The notes: generated by a model from the sequence alone, not told the origin. Shown: positions 1 to 8,380, numbered from the stretch's first letter. The stretch: DNA of 64,000 nt from an uncultured Erysipelotrichaceae bacterium (GCA_900314865.1 OMWW01000003.1:62001-126000), one strand, 5' to 3'. Program-made: numbers and translations.

Positions 1-36
1 ATCGCCATTTTTTGCATTAATATGTGGTGTTCCCAT
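1..36 (-). CDS. deoD: Purine nucleoside phosphorylase, 5' end only
   Basis: Only the first 12 codons lie in the window, read leftward from the ATG at 36 to the edge. They give MGTPHINAKNGD, the characteristic N-terminus of DeoD-type purine nucleoside phosphorylase (MxTPHINA..GD), a cytosolic salvage enzyme that phosphorolyses purine (deoxy)nucleosides. A strong TAAGGAG ribosome-binding site lies 7-8 nt upstream on the minus strand and fixes the start. It is transcribed divergently from the next gene. The assignment rests on 12 residues plus the ribosome site; the rest of the gene is outside. Confidence 0.7.
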   Translation of the reverse strand, partial: MGTPHINAKNGD

Positions 37-135
37 ATATAAACTCCTTATAACGAATATATTTTACTATATGTTTTTCTTTCTACCAAACTTTTTCAAA
101 TTGTAATTATGAGAAATAATCAGTAAACTGATTTT

Positions 136-528
136 ATGAAAAAAACATCGAGCAATTACGTTTTATCTCTAGTTGATATTAAGATTCTAGATACTGTCTC
201 ACTTTTAAACGAGAAAAATGTATATCCTCTTTCAGAAGGTGTCTACCTCATTTTAAAAGGAAGTGAAAGAAATGAAATTGATGAATATAGGGAACTTCCT
301 ACTTATAAAACCTTAGTTTCATTTACTCAAAAGAAAATCTCAAATTTTATTATGATGCTTCTTAGATATCATTATCTTGAGAATAAATACGACATCAGTA
401 GTGATAAGTTCTACCTTAAGATTACAGATAAAGGTATTGTATATTTAATTGATTACCACAAAAAACACAAGTATTCATATAAACAAAAGAAGGTTAAAAC
501 TAAGCAACTATTTTTAATCGAAGAATAA
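136..528 (+). CDS. RQC-like winged-helix DNA-binding protein
   Basis: This 130-residue basic protein resembles the free-standing RQC (RecQ C-terminal) winged-helix domain found as a small protein in Bacillota (RQC-minor type). The cue is the stretch MMLLRYHYLENKYD at about residues 72-85 followed by ITDKGIVYLIDY, where RQC domains carry their wing and recognition helix. No helicase domain is present. The tail (from about residue 108) is Lys-rich, which suits nucleic-acid contact. There is no clear ribosome site before the ATG. The role is unknown; RQC domains bind duplex DNA or forks. The family call is by eye and could be wrong. Confidence 0.45.
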   Translation: MKKTSSNYVLSLVDIKILDTVSLLNEKNVYPLSEGVYLILKGSERNEIDEYRELPTYKTLVSFTQKKISNFIMMLLRYHYLENKYDISSDKFYLKITDKGIVYLIDYHKKHKYSYKQKKVKTKQLFLIEE

Positions 529-579
529 TCATATAAAAAATTATTTTAAATATTTTTTTGTGTGATTTTTTTGTTTTCA

Positions 580-608
580 TTCACAAAGATGCTAGTTAAT
601 TTTATAAT
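580..608 (+). promoter_or_regulatory. Promoter of cdaA
   Basis: A -35 TTCACA (580-585) and a -10 TATAAT (603-608) are separated by 17 nt. They lie upstream of an AAAGGAG ribosome site and the cdaA ATG at 636. This is the classic housekeeping sigma pattern with a short leader. Confidence 0.6.
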
Positions 609-635
609 AAATTAAGTTTAAAGGAGATTTATTTT

Positions 636-1412
636 ATGGTTTTTGCTTGGCAACATTCACTCGCTTACTTCTTAGTCACACTTCTTTTAATCATCGCTAT
701 CTATGGATTATTATTCTTTGTTTTTACGAAGGCAGTTAAAAGGTTAGCCGGTTATCTTTTTGTTGGAATTTCATTCTTCTTTGTCCTTATCTCATACCTT
801 CTTGGACTTACCGAAGTTTTGATCTTAGGCAGCGCTATTTCTGCAGTTGGTGTTTCTATTTCCTTGTTCGCCAATTTAGGAGACCTTCGTTCTTTCTTAG
901 CAAATCCATTTAAAAGATCTCAAGTTAAAACTGGTAAATTCGAAGTTGAAAAGATTTATAACAGAGAATTATTTTATAAAACTATTGAGACTGCAGTTAT
1001 TAGTTTAAGCAAATCTAGAACTGGCGCTATCATGACTTTTGAAAAAAACACTTCGTTACAAGACGTTATTAAAAACGGTGTTTCTGTCAGAGCTCCTGTT
1101 AGTGCTGAATTATTACAAACAATCTTTTACCCAGGCACAAGGTTACATGATGGTGCGGTTGTAATTCACGGTAATGAAATTATCGCTGCTAGTGTTTTCT
1201 ATACCCCAACCACTAAACCATTTGCTGGTAAATATGGTTCCCGTCATAGAGCGGCTTTAGGTATATCTGAAATCTCTGATTCAATTACTGTTGTTGTCAG
1301 TGAAGAAACCGGAAGAATTTCTTTTGCTGTTAATGGACAACTTGATGCCGTTGATCAAGACAACTTCTTACGTGTATTTGAAAACTACATGGAAGGCGTT
1401 GCAAAAGAATAA
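636..1412 (+). CDS. cdaA: Diadenylate cyclase CdaA (c-di-AMP synthase)
   Basis: Membrane-bound diadenylate cyclase that condenses two ATP into c-di-AMP, the second messenger for potassium and osmotic/cell-wall homeostasis in Bacillota. The N-terminal ~95 residues carry three hydrophobic segments, as in CdaA. The cytosolic DAC domain follows at about residues 105-255, with the catalytic LHDGAVVI motif and the ATP-binding GSRHRAALGIS (RHR) motif. At 258 residues the length is normal. The partner genes usual in Bacillota (cdaR, glmM) do not follow; a Nudix gene does, after 16 nt. Start chosen from the AAAGGAG site 8-9 nt upstream. Confidence 0.92.
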   Translation: MVFAWQHSLAYFLVTLLLIIAIYGLLFFVFTKAVKRLAGYLFVGISFFFVLISYLLGLTEVLILGSAISAVGVSISLFANLGDLRSFLANPFKRSQVKTGKFEVEKIYNRELFYKTIETAVISLSKSRTGAIMTFEKNTSLQDVIKNGVSVRAPVSAELLQTIFYPGTRLHDGAVVIHGNEIIAASVFYTPTTKPFAGKYGSRHRAALGISEISDSITVVVSEETGRISFAVNGQLDAVDQDNFLRVFENYMEGVAKE

Positions 1413-1428
1413 TTATTGAAGGTTAAAA

Positions 1429-2037
1429 ATGGATTCAAAACAAATATACGATTACATCATCAAAATTCAATCCATTGCGAAAATTGGTTTAGTGTATTCT
1501 AAAGATCCATACGCTCTTACCAATTATCAAGAAATCAATGACTTATCCACGAAGTTCCTTGAAGAATTCATGGACGTTAAATTAGATCGCCCTAATTATT
1601 TTGAAAGAAATATTTATCCCACTCCAAATGTTTCAGTGAGAACTATTATCTTTTCGGATGATAGAAAAAAGATATTAATGGTTAGAGAAGCTAATAGTGG
1701 AGAATATTCTCTTCCTGGAGGATGGGCAGATTTATATGATAGTCCTTCCAAAACTTCAAAAAACGAATGCTTACAAGAAGCCGGAGCGGAGATTGATGTA
1801 GTGAGATTAGTGGGTATCACAGATCGAACCCCATATAAGAAAGTGACTTCAGTTCCAGAATACGTGATTGTCTTTGAAGGAAAGATTAAGGTTCTTCATA
1901 AGGAACATGAATACGAAACTGATGATGTCGGATTCTTCGATATTGATAACTTACCTACTATAAGTAGGAAGACATCTAAAGAAGAATTGATGCGCTTTAT
2001 AAGTGCTGCTAAAAACGGGGAAACAATATTTGATTAA
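1429..2037 (+). CDS. Nudix hydrolase with N-terminal Nudix_hydro_N domain
   Basis: A 202-residue protein of the ADP-ribose-pyrophosphatase-like Nudix group. The first ~65 residues form a helical Nudix_hydro_N-type domain (LDRPNYFERNIYPTPNVSVR is typical of its end) and the Nudix fold follows at about 66-200. The Nudix box starts with LPGGWADLYDSP and continues NECLQEAGAE. Compared with the consensus GX5EX7REUXEEXGU, the first Glu is Asp, the Arg is Asn and one Glu is Gln, so metal binding may be altered. It lies 16 nt after cdaA and probably shares its transcript. Substrate unknown; a nucleoside diphosphate derivative is the family expectation. Confidence 0.8.
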   Translation: MDSKQIYDYIIKIQSIAKIGLVYSKDPYALTNYQEINDLSTKFLEEFMDVKLDRPNYFERNIYPTPNVSVRTIIFSDDRKKILMVREANSGEYSLPGGWADLYDSPSKTSKNECLQEAGAEIDVVRLVGITDRTPYKKVTSVPEYVIVFEGKIKVLHKEHEYETDDVGFFDIDNLPTISRKTSKEELMRFISAAKNGETIFD

Positions 2038-2047
2038 AAAAAGATAG

Positions 2048-2077
2048 AAAATGACTTTATTAATAAGGTCATTTTTT
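2048..2077 (+). terminator. Intrinsic terminator after the Nudix gene
   Basis: A hairpin with AAATGAC and GGTCATTT arms is followed by a T-run, directly after the Nudix stop codon. It closes the cdaA-Nudix unit. Confidence 0.7.
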
Positions 2078-2085
2078 GTTATGAT
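2077..2085 (+). promoter_or_regulatory. Extended -10 promoter, near-leaderless
   Basis: TGTTATGAT (TGn + TATGAT) lies 11 nt before the ATG at 2097. Transcription would begin about 4-5 nt before the start codon, leaving no room for a ribosome-binding site. Confidence 0.5.
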
Positions 2086-2096
2086 ATTTATCACTT

Positions 2097-2723
2097 ATGA
2101 AGCCATTTACTCTAGGACAGCAAATCTATCTCTCGTTTCTCATCGGAGGCGGATTAATCGTTATTGGATTAATTGTTTTCCTTTTCTATAGAAACTTCTT
2201 AAAGAAAAGAAGATTAAAACAAAGTGTCTATCACACTCTATATAGATACGCTAACTTCAATGATTATCTCCTTTTAAACGATTACCGTGTTCATATTGAT
2301 AGTGAGAATGTTGGTGATATTGATCATGTTCTAGTAACTGATAAGTTTATCTATATTATTCATGATTTCCCTATAAGCGGATTAATCACTGGAAAATATA
2401 ATGACGAACAGCTCATTTTAAGTACTAAGAAAGAGGACAAAAGTATTCTCAATCCTTTAAACTACAATCGTAACTTAACCAAGAGGGTTGCGCTCTTTAA
2501 TGATTTAGATAATTCTTTCTTAAAAGGAATTGTGGTTATTAACGATGATTCTGTTATTGATATTAGTGATATTCCATCTCAATTTTCGATAGTCCAAAGA
2601 AGCGGATTAAAGAAACTTCTTAAAGAGATTGAAGACGAAGAAGTGAAGCCATTTAAAGAGGACACAATCGTCAACTTTATCAATCAATTAAACCGCATCA
2701 ATGTTAATGGAGATAAGCAATGA
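2097..2723 (+). CDS. NERD-like membrane-anchored protein
   Basis: 208 residues. One N-terminal membrane segment (about residues 11-32) is followed by basic KKRRLKQ and then a domain resembling NERD (nuclease-related domain), with IDHVLVTDKFIYIIHDFPISG at about 75-95. NERD proteins have a restriction-endonuclease-like core ending in an E-x-K motif. Here the equivalent position reads IIHDF, so catalytic residues seem absent. The gene is preceded by an extended -10 and has no Shine-Dalgarno site. It overlaps the next gene by 4 bp, so the two are translationally coupled. NERD identity is tentative. Confidence 0.45.
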   Translation: MKPFTLGQQIYLSFLIGGGLIVIGLIVFLFYRNFLKKRRLKQSVYHTLYRYANFNDYLLLNDYRVHIDSENVGDIDHVLVTDKFIYIIHDFPISGLITGKYNDEQLILSTKKEDKSILNPLNYNRNLTKRVALFNDLDNSFLKGIVVINDDSVIDISDIPSQFSIVQRSGLKKLLKEIEDEEVKPFKEDTIVNFINQLNRINVNGDKQ

Positions 2724-3709
2724 TTTCCTATAAGCTAGCCAGAAACGATTCATACGAGAATTACCGTAAAAACGGCGTCATTTCTCATGTAATTTTCTTC
2801 TTTTTGATACTTTTGGCTGCTGCTTTTACTTTAATCGGTATCTTCTTTGTTGATATCTTATTTATCGTTGTTCCGCTTATTGTCTTCCCGCTTATATTTG
2901 CAAGTGAAGTAATTGTGATCTTACTCAGGGATCAAAGCCAATTAACTTTTGGTGGATTCATGAGAACTTTCTCTATATATTTCACTTCACGCTTTAGGTC
3001 AAATTTTAAAGTGATTATTAACTTTTTATGGTCGCTTATAGCCTATGTCGCATCGACATTTGTATTGTTGATTGTAATTAACCTATGTTTTTATTATTGC
3101 AACTACAAAAATTATGCTTATATTTATGAACTTATCTATAACAATTTAGGTGGTAGTTATCAAGCCATCTATAACATTTTAGAAGGTCATCTTGATTTCC
3201 TTAATGACATCTTACTATTTACCGAAGTACCTGCATTATTTGTTGCTAGTATTTTATTTTTCTATTTAACAACCAAACATTCTGTTTCTTTATTTATGAG
3301 ACTTTCGGCTTTTGGTGGGGAGGGTAACGTTATTACTTATCTTCATCGTAGAATCATGAAAAAGTATCGTAAAGAATATACATCTTTATTTATTAAATTA
3401 AATTGGCCATTATTTGTTTTATATATTATTGGGTTTATTGGAGGCGCTGTTATTGCTTACTACCTCTATTTTGGTTATGGAGGAGTGTTCTCCATGGCCT
3501 TGGCCTTAGGTATTTTTATGTCTTTTGGTTTATATGGCCCATTCTTATTAGCGAATAATGAAGCAATATATAAAGCTTTTGAACCCTGCTATTTAGAAGA
3601 AAATGAAGCCTTTCTTAAGCAGTTTCAAGTCAACTTAGAAGCAATGCTTAAAAGCCTTGAAAAGACTGAAGAAGCAACAAAAAAAGACTCGGATGAGTCT
3701 AATTCTTAA
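2720..3709 (+). CDS. Multi-pass membrane protein, unknown function
   Basis: 329 residues with about six hydrophobic segments: a pair at 20-70, then near 100-125, 170-190, 230-252 and 258-278. A charged cytosolic tail is rich in Glu and Lys. The start overlaps the end of the NERD-like gene by 4 bp (ATGA), which suggests the two products work together at the membrane. I do not recognise a family. The stop codon is followed almost at once by the 3' end of the tRNA-Gly gene on the other strand. Confidence 0.65.
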   Translation: MISYKLARNDSYENYRKNGVISHVIFFFLILLAAAFTLIGIFFVDILFIVVPLIVFPLIFASEVIVILLRDQSQLTFGGFMRTFSIYFTSRFRSNFKVIINFLWSLIAYVASTFVLLIVINLCFYYCNYKNYAYIYELIYNNLGGSYQAIYNILEGHLDFLNDILLFTEVPALFVASILFFYLTTKHSVSLFMRLSAFGGEGNVITYLHRRIMKKYRKEYTSLFIKLNWPLFVLYIIGFIGGAVIAYYLYFGYGGVFSMALALGIFMSFGLYGPFLLANNEAIYKAFEPCYLEENEAFLKQFQVNLEAMLKSLEKTEEATKKDSDESNS

Positions 3710-3713
3710 CGTC

Positions 3714-3787
3714 TGGAGCAGGCGACGGGAATCGGACCCGCATAACTACCTTGGCAAGGTAGTGTTCTACCACTGAACTACGCCTGC
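3714..3787 (-). tRNA. tRNA-Gly (GCC)
   Basis: The minus strand gives a complete cloverleaf: acceptor GCAGGCG/CGCCTGC, anticodon loop TTGCCAA (anticodon GCC) closed by CTACC/GGTAG, T-loop TCCGATTC region with a GGG/CCC stem, and an encoded CCA after discriminator T. An extended -10 box (TGTTATAAT, RC of 3807-3815) lies 19 nt upstream on the same strand. Confidence 0.95.
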
Positions 3788-3806
3788 AATTTCAAATTGC
3801 TAAATT

Positions 3807-3815
3807 ATTATAACA
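3807..3815 (-). promoter_or_regulatory. Extended -10 promoter of tRNA-Gly
   Basis: Minus-strand TGTTATAAT, 19 nt upstream of the tRNA-Gly 5' end, divergent from gltX. Confidence 0.5.
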
Positions 3816-3871
3816 AAAAAGATTAATTATGCAATATAATTTGTTAGATTGTTTTAGGAGGATTAAATTAT

Positions 3872-5539
3872 ATGGTCACAGATAAAGAACTCGCAGAGTT
3901 AATATTCCCTGAAGTCACGGAAACTATTGAAGATTTAGAGAAAAGATATCCAGCTAGAAACCTTAAAGAAGGTGCGGAAGTTACTCGTTTTGCTCCCTCC
4001 CCAACTGGCTTCTTACATACTGGCTCTTTATTCACTTCAATGATCTGCCATAAAGTCGCTAAAGATAGCGGTGGAGTTTTCTACGTTAGACTTGAAGACA
4101 CTGACACCAAAAGAGAAATCCAAGGAAGTGGCGAAGAATTACTCAAACAATTACATCTTTTCGGTATTGATCCAGATGAAGGATATCTTGGAAATAGCCA
4201 AAAAGGAAATTATGGACCATATATTCAATCTGAACGCGCTGATATATATAAAGTAGTAATTAAACATTTATTAGAAGAAGGAAAAGCTTATCCTTGTTTC
4301 TGCTCTCAAGAAGAACTAGATGACATTAGAGCAAAACAAGAAAAAGCCAAAATCATTCCTGGATATTATGGACCATTTGCCAAATATCGTTATTTAACTA
4401 ATGACGAAAGAAAAGAAAGAATTCTTAAAGGCGATCCATACGTCATTCGCTTTAAGAGTAGTGGTAACCACGTTCGTAAGATAAAAGTTACTGATTTAGT
4501 GCATGGTACTTTTGAAATTGCGGAGAATGATATGGACATCGTGATTTTCAAAAGCGATGGACTTCCTACCTATCATTTCGCTCATGTTTGTGATGATCAC
4601 TTCATGAGAACAACCACGGTTATTCGTGGCGAAGAATGGATCGCGTCCTTACCAATTCATGTTGAATTATTTAAAACTTTAGGATGGCAAGCTCCTAACT
4701 ATGCGCATCTTCCAGTCATCATGAAGATTGGTGAAAATGGAAATAAACGTAAACTCTCTAAAAGACTAGATAATGAAGCCGCTGTGTCTTTCTTCTTAAA
4801 AGATGGATATCCAAGCGATGCCCTTATTATGTATTTAATGACAATCGCTAATTCTAATTTTGAAGAATGGATCTTTGAACATAAATTTGAACATATGGAA
4901 GACTTTGTCTTCTCCTTCTCAAAGATGAGCTTAGAAGGCGCTCTATTTGATATGGGAAAACTCAACTTCTTTTCAAAAGAAATCCTTTCCAAAAAAACCA
5001 AATATGAAATCAAGGATATGGCAATTGCCTATGCGAAAGAATATAACCCAAATCTTCTTTCTTTAATCAATCGTGATGAAAACTACTTCATGGAAATCAT
5101 GAACATTGAAAGAGAAAAGGAAAACCCAAGAAAAGATTATGAGAAATTAGGAGGATTAGATGAAGCTATTTCATTCTTCTATCCTGATTTATATGATGCT
5201 TCAGTTAAAGCAAATCCACTTTCATTTAATGAAAGATTTGTTAAAGACGACATCAAAGAAGTCTTATCCAATATTAAAGATCATCTTTCATTAGAACAAG
5301 ACGAACAATCTTGGTTTAATAACATGAAAGAAATTGGAGAAAAATTAGGCTACGCTCCTAATGGAAAAATGTATAAACAAAATCCAGAAGCCTTTAAAGG
5401 AAGCGTTTCTGATATTGCAGAAATGATTCGTATCACATTAACCACAAGAAGAAATTCACCTAACCTCTATTATGTGATGAAAGTTCTTAAGAAAGAGGAA
5501 TGTGATAGAAGATTCAATTCTGTGATTTCAAATCTTTAA
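3872..5539 (+). CDS. gltX: Glutamyl-tRNA synthetase
   Basis: Class I aminoacyl-tRNA synthetase that charges tRNA-Glu with glutamate. The N-terminal Rossmann fold has RFAPSPTGFLHTGS (HIGH-like motif, about residues 40-53), the RLEDTD motif follows, and the KLSKR signature sits near residue 293. The anticodon-binding C-terminal half follows. At 555 residues it is somewhat longer than the usual ~480, with an N-terminal extension of about 35 residues, as seen in divergent Bacillota forms. An AGGAGG ribosome site precedes the ATG. The gene is followed by a tRNA-Glu gene, its own substrate. Confidence 0.92.
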   Translation: MVTDKELAELIFPEVTETIEDLEKRYPARNLKEGAEVTRFAPSPTGFLHTGSLFTSMICHKVAKDSGGVFYVRLEDTDTKREIQGSGEELLKQLHLFGIDPDEGYLGNSQKGNYGPYIQSERADIYKVVIKHLLEEGKAYPCFCSQEELDDIRAKQEKAKIIPGYYGPFAKYRYLTNDERKERILKGDPYVIRFKSSGNHVRKIKVTDLVHGTFEIAENDMDIVIFKSDGLPTYHFAHVCDDHFMRTTTVIRGEEWIASLPIHVELFKTLGWQAPNYAHLPVIMKIGENGNKRKLSKRLDNEAAVSFFLKDGYPSDALIMYLMTIANSNFEEWIFEHKFEHMEDFVFSFSKMSLEGALFDMGKLNFFSKEILSKKTKYEIKDMAIAYAKEYNPNLLSLINRDENYFMEIMNIEREKENPRKDYEKLGGLDEAISFFYPDLYDASVKANPLSFNERFVKDDIKEVLSNIKDHLSLEQDEQSWFNNMKEIGEKLGYAPNGKMYKQNPEAFKGSVSDIAEMIRITLTTRRNSPNLYYVMKVLKKEECDRRFNSVISNL

Positions 5540-5544
5540 AATGG

Positions 5545-5553
5545 TGGTATAAT
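5545..5553 (+). promoter_or_regulatory. Extended -10 promoter of tRNA-Glu
   Basis: TGGTATAAT (TGn + TATAAT) ends 10 nt before the tRNA 5' end, just after the gltX stop codon. Confidence 0.55.
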
Positions 5554-5563
5554 TCCACCAGTT

Positions 5564-5640
5564 GGTCCAGTGGAGAAGTGGCTTAACTCATCGCCCTCTC
5601 AAGGCGACATTCACGGGTTCGAATCCCGTCTGGATCACCA
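5564..5640 (+). tRNA. tRNA-Glu (CTC)
   Basis: Complete cloverleaf: acceptor GGTCCAG/CTGGATC, anticodon stem TCGCC/GGCGA enclosing loop CTCTCAA (anticodon CTC, reads GAG), T-arm CACGGGTTCGAATCCCG, discriminator A and encoded CCA. It resembles the usual Bacillota tRNA-Glu apart from the CTC anticodon. It lies directly downstream of gltX with its own promoter. Confidence 0.93.
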
Positions 5641-5651
5641 CGCAGGTTAAT

Positions 5652-5710
5652 ACTCGCTACAAAATTACTGATAAATCAGTAAGAAACACGATTGTGGCGA
5701 GTTTTATTTT
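5652..5710 (+). terminator. Terminator after tRNA-Glu
   Basis: Long hairpin with 11-nt arms ACTCGCTACAA and TTGTGGCGAGT (one G-U pair). An inner TTACTGA/TCAGTAA stem sits in the loop, and TTTTATTTT follows. Confidence 0.65.
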
Positions 5711-5772
5711 GCTTTGTAGTTTATATTTCAGCGAACTATAAGGGATTCGATAGTTTTTCAATACTAAAAGTA

Positions 5773-5782
5773 TGTTCCCACC
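5773..5782 (+). repeat. Left copy of a 10-bp inverted repeat
   Basis: TGTTCCCACC. Its exact reverse complement GGTGGGAACA occurs at 7717-7726, so the pair brackets the unknown gene at 5894-7609 in the orientation expected of transposon ends. No target-site duplication is evident outside the repeats. Confidence 0.4.
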
Positions 5783-5893
5783 TATAAATATTTGAGTCCT
5801 TTTATAAAATGAGACGTGCGGGGAAACTCGCTACTTTTGTTGAGCCACTATTAGTTTGTTATGATAAAATTATAAAAACTAGAGGAATGCAAA

Positions 5894-7609
5894 ATGAAAG
5901 ATTATGAAATCATTAATCAAGAATTTAATAGGCTCGAGAGCGATGTTTCATATTATTTTTTTCCCAATCTTTTATATAACACTTGTATTGAAACAAACTT
6001 AACTTCTTTGTGCTATGTTCCATCTTTTCGCAAACAAAACAATCACGAAAAACTTGACTATGAATTATTTCTTCAAACTACTTTAAAAAGAATTTTAATC
6101 TCTGTTAATGAGGAAAGATATCAAAAGCCAAGTTCTTTAACCGATCTTTTGAATGAGAATGATAAAACTTCTTTGAATAAAATAATTAATATTTATTGTC
6201 CTGATTTAATTGAAAGGATAGAACGGATAACTGAATTAAAAGTCTTCAATATTTTTGAGCATGATGTTGTTTTATTAAACGACGATTTGGAGCGCTTGTT
6301 TGATTTTCTTCGTATAGTGGATTTACATGATGTTCGCATTGAAATCATTAGAATTGTTTTAGACACATTAATCAACAAAAAGAAAAGCAATCAAATGCTT
6401 TTTGTTTCTTTAAAAAGAAAAAAAGATCCTTTCTATGAATATTCGCGTTTATTTCCTGAATATATAGACGATATTAAAGATTGTTTAATTAAGAATGATT
6501 GCCAATATATTTCATTTGAGGATTTTGCATCGAAAATATTTGACCATTATACATTCGAATTGTTGATGAACAAAGTTAGCCATTATCAGAATTGGGTTAA
6601 TAAACTAGATTCAGGAGAACATTATACCAAAATGCTTTTTGATAGATGGTCGCTTGACGGTGGTAGTTTGCGTTTTGCATTAGAAGAAGACTTAAAAAAT
6701 GTCTATGAAAGCGAAGCTCTTAAGCTATTTGACAAAGTTAATGATTATAGGTTGTGTGACTTTAATGGATTGAGCGAATATCTAATTCATGTTGATGTGA
6801 CAAAGAAAAGACACAAAGACTGGATATCTTCTATTTTTTCCAGTGAGAAACTTTTCAATGATGTTGGCTACCTTCAAGGAGTGGATAATACCTCACTGGT
6901 AACAGGTTATTTAAAATCAATTGAGCAGCTATTAGGAAACTTGATTATTGATGATTCAAAAGAAAACAGGTATTCCCCTTCTTTTATCCTTAACGGAAAA
7001 GAAATAATTATTAATGAAGAGACATTAAATGATGTTGGAATGTTGGGAAATCTTACCAAATACATAAAATATAATCATCTTTTTATTAAAAATAAAAATC
7101 ATAAAGAAATCCTTGTAAAGCTACTTAATGAATATAGGAAATATACTAGAAATGGTTATTTACATAAAGACTCAATTCATTCATATCAAAATATAGTAGA
7201 TATTAGAAAAGATTCCATCGCATTAACAATAATTATAATAAATGCATATTATTTAAATAATAAAAACACATTTTTAATGCCTTGTTCCTCAACAAGGAAG
7301 AGAGTGGTGTTTGATGTTATTTGCAAAGGAGATGCAACATCTATGGGCAAACCTCCTTTTTTATGCAAATATGGAATAAAAAATGTTGGCAACAAGAATG
7401 TTCCTTATATGTATTATTCATTAGAAAAATACAGGACTTTATTTTGTTTTAATTTTTACTATGAGACTGACAAAGACATAGTGATGGGCAAAAATAAAAT
7501 CGAAATTGAAAATTGGGATGATATCAATTTATATGTTAAAGACGAAAGAACCAGCGAAGAAAAAGCATTAGATTCTTTGTGCAATGATGATCCGTTCTTT
7601 GAGATGTGA
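5894..7609 (+). CDS. Unrecognised protein with a HEPN-type RX4H motif
   Basis: 571 residues, soluble, no signal peptide or membrane segment. I do not recognise the family as a whole. The C-terminal third looks like a HEPN domain: a helix GYLKSIEQLLGNLI at about residues 337-350, then KYTRNGYLHKDSI (RNGYLH, the R-X4-H motif of HEPN nucleases) near 415-427, then a long hydrophobic helix. HEPN proteins with this motif are often metal-independent RNases of defence or toxin systems. The N-terminal two thirds are alpha-helical and Lys/Glu-rich. An AGAGGAA ribosome site precedes the ATG and an extended -10 (TGTTATGAT) lies upstream. The gene sits alone, next to tRNA-Glu and between inverted repeats, which suggests lateral acquisition. 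Confidence 0.5.
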   Translation: MKDYEIINQEFNRLESDVSYYFFPNLLYNTCIETNLTSLCYVPSFRKQNNHEKLDYELFLQTTLKRILISVNEERYQKPSSLTDLLNENDKTSLNKIINIYCPDLIERIERITELKVFNIFEHDVVLLNDDLERLFDFLRIVDLHDVRIEIIRIVLDTLINKKKSNQMLFVSLKRKKDPFYEYSRLFPEYIDDIKDCLIKNDCQYISFEDFASKIFDHYTFELLMNKVSHYQNWVNKLDSGEHYTKMLFDRWSLDGGSLRFALEEDLKNVYESEALKLFDKVNDYRLCDFNGLSEYLIHVDVTKKRHKDWISSIFSSEKLFNDVGYLQGVDNTSLVTGYLKSIEQLLGNLIIDDSKENRYSPSFILNGKEIIINEETLNDVGMLGNLTKYIKYNHLFIKNKNHKEILVKLLNEYRKYTRNGYLHKDSIHSYQNIVDIRKDSIALTIIIINAYYLNNKNTFLMPCSSTRKRVVFDVICKGDATSMGKPPFLCKYGIKNVGNKNVPYMYYSLEKYRTLFCFNFYYETDKDIVMGKNKIEIENWDDINLYVKDERTSEEKALDSLCNDDPFFEM

Positions 7610-7976
7610 TGAGTTGACAAATAATAAAATTAAAATGAAAAAGTGGCATATGCTTCATTAAAATGGCAGGAACACAGCCCAAACACTCAAAAATGACCCA
7701 AAACACCCAAAAAAGTGGTGGGAACACGAAAATTGAGTAAGTTAAGAGCAGTCATTATCTTACTCAAAAATTTGTTAATCGTTTTGCTGAGTAATCAAGG
7801 TTTATAAATTGGACACTTTGATATGGAAGCACAATAAAACCATAGTTTTGGAAAAAACGAAAGATATTTTATGAACTTTGAGTGATAGAATGGCATCATT
7901 TTTGATTGGCAGTTGCACTTCTAGAGTGCTTGACTCCCTCCCCCTCTCTATTTACAATAAAAAAGAGGTATAAAAT
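7610..7976. other. 367-nt intergenic stretch with repeat fragments
   Basis: No gene is seen here. It holds related short motifs on the minus strand (TGTTCCTGCCATTTT near 7661-7674, TGCCACTTTTT near 7639-7649, TGTTCCCACCACTTTTT at 7710-7726). It also has a 9-bp hairpin (TTGAGTAAG 7733-7741 with CTTACTCAA 7759-7767) and a small GCACT/AGTGC hairpin at 7914-7928. The repeated motifs look like degenerate insertion-sequence ends. An AAGAGGT ribosome site at the right edge serves the next gene. Confidence 0.4.
7717..7726 (-). repeat. Right copy of the 10-bp inverted repeat
   Basis: GGTGGGAACA, the exact reverse complement of 5773-5782. A related degenerate copy (RC TGTTCCTGCC) lies 52 nt to the left at 7665-7674. 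Confidence 0.4.
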
Positions 7977-8258
7977 ATGTCTTTAATGAAATGTCCTGAA
8001 TGTGGAAAGGAAGTTAGCACATCTGCCGAAGTGTGTCCACACTGTGGCTATCCTTTAAAAAAATCTCAACCTTCACAGCCACTTCAATATGAAACTCAAA
8101 CCGTTACCATTGTTTATTGGACAAAGAGCGGATTAGACGAGAAACTTTCTCCATATATTAAAGATGGTTGGGAAGTTATGACCATGAAAGAGAATAAGTG
8201 GCGTTCTGGATCTTTACGTCATGTTTATGATGTTGTTCTAAGGAGACCCAAAAAATAG
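7977..8258 (+). CDS. Zinc-ribbon protein with DUF4177-like C-terminus
   Basis: 93 residues. The N-terminus has a zinc ribbon with two CPxCG knuckles (CPECGKEVS and CPHCGYPL, residues 5-26). A Pro/Ser-rich linker leads to a small domain at about 40-93 with GLDEKLSPYIKDGWEVMTM and a final YDVVLRR, the pattern of DUF4177-type alpha/beta domains (helix, DGWE, closing strand). Function unknown; such proteins are small and lineage-variable. Start chosen from AAGAGGT 7 nt upstream. Two hairpins follow the stop codon. Confidence 0.7.
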   Translation: MSLMKCPECGKEVSTSAEVCPHCGYPLKKSQPSQPLQYETQTVTIVYWTKSGLDEKLSPYIKDGWEVMTMKENKWRSGSLRHVYDVVLRRPKK

Positions 8259-8293
8259 TGACCACATCCCATCTTGGTCATCAACAATAAGAT

Positions 8294-8320
8294 AACGAGA
8301 TAGTATTATCTCGTTTTTAT
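8294..8320 (+). terminator. Terminator after the zinc-ribbon gene
   Basis: AACGAGATA/TATCTCGTT hairpin with a following T-rich run. Confidence 0.65.
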
Positions 8321-8380
8321 TTACGTGGGTACGCAATTGATACAAAATTGTTAATAAATAAGATAAAATATTTTTTAGAT

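Noticed and set aside
7536..7727. A 63-codon minus-strand frame over the end of the HEPN-like gene
   Set aside because: No ribosome site, low-complexity Phe/Trp-rich product, overlaps the inverted repeat.
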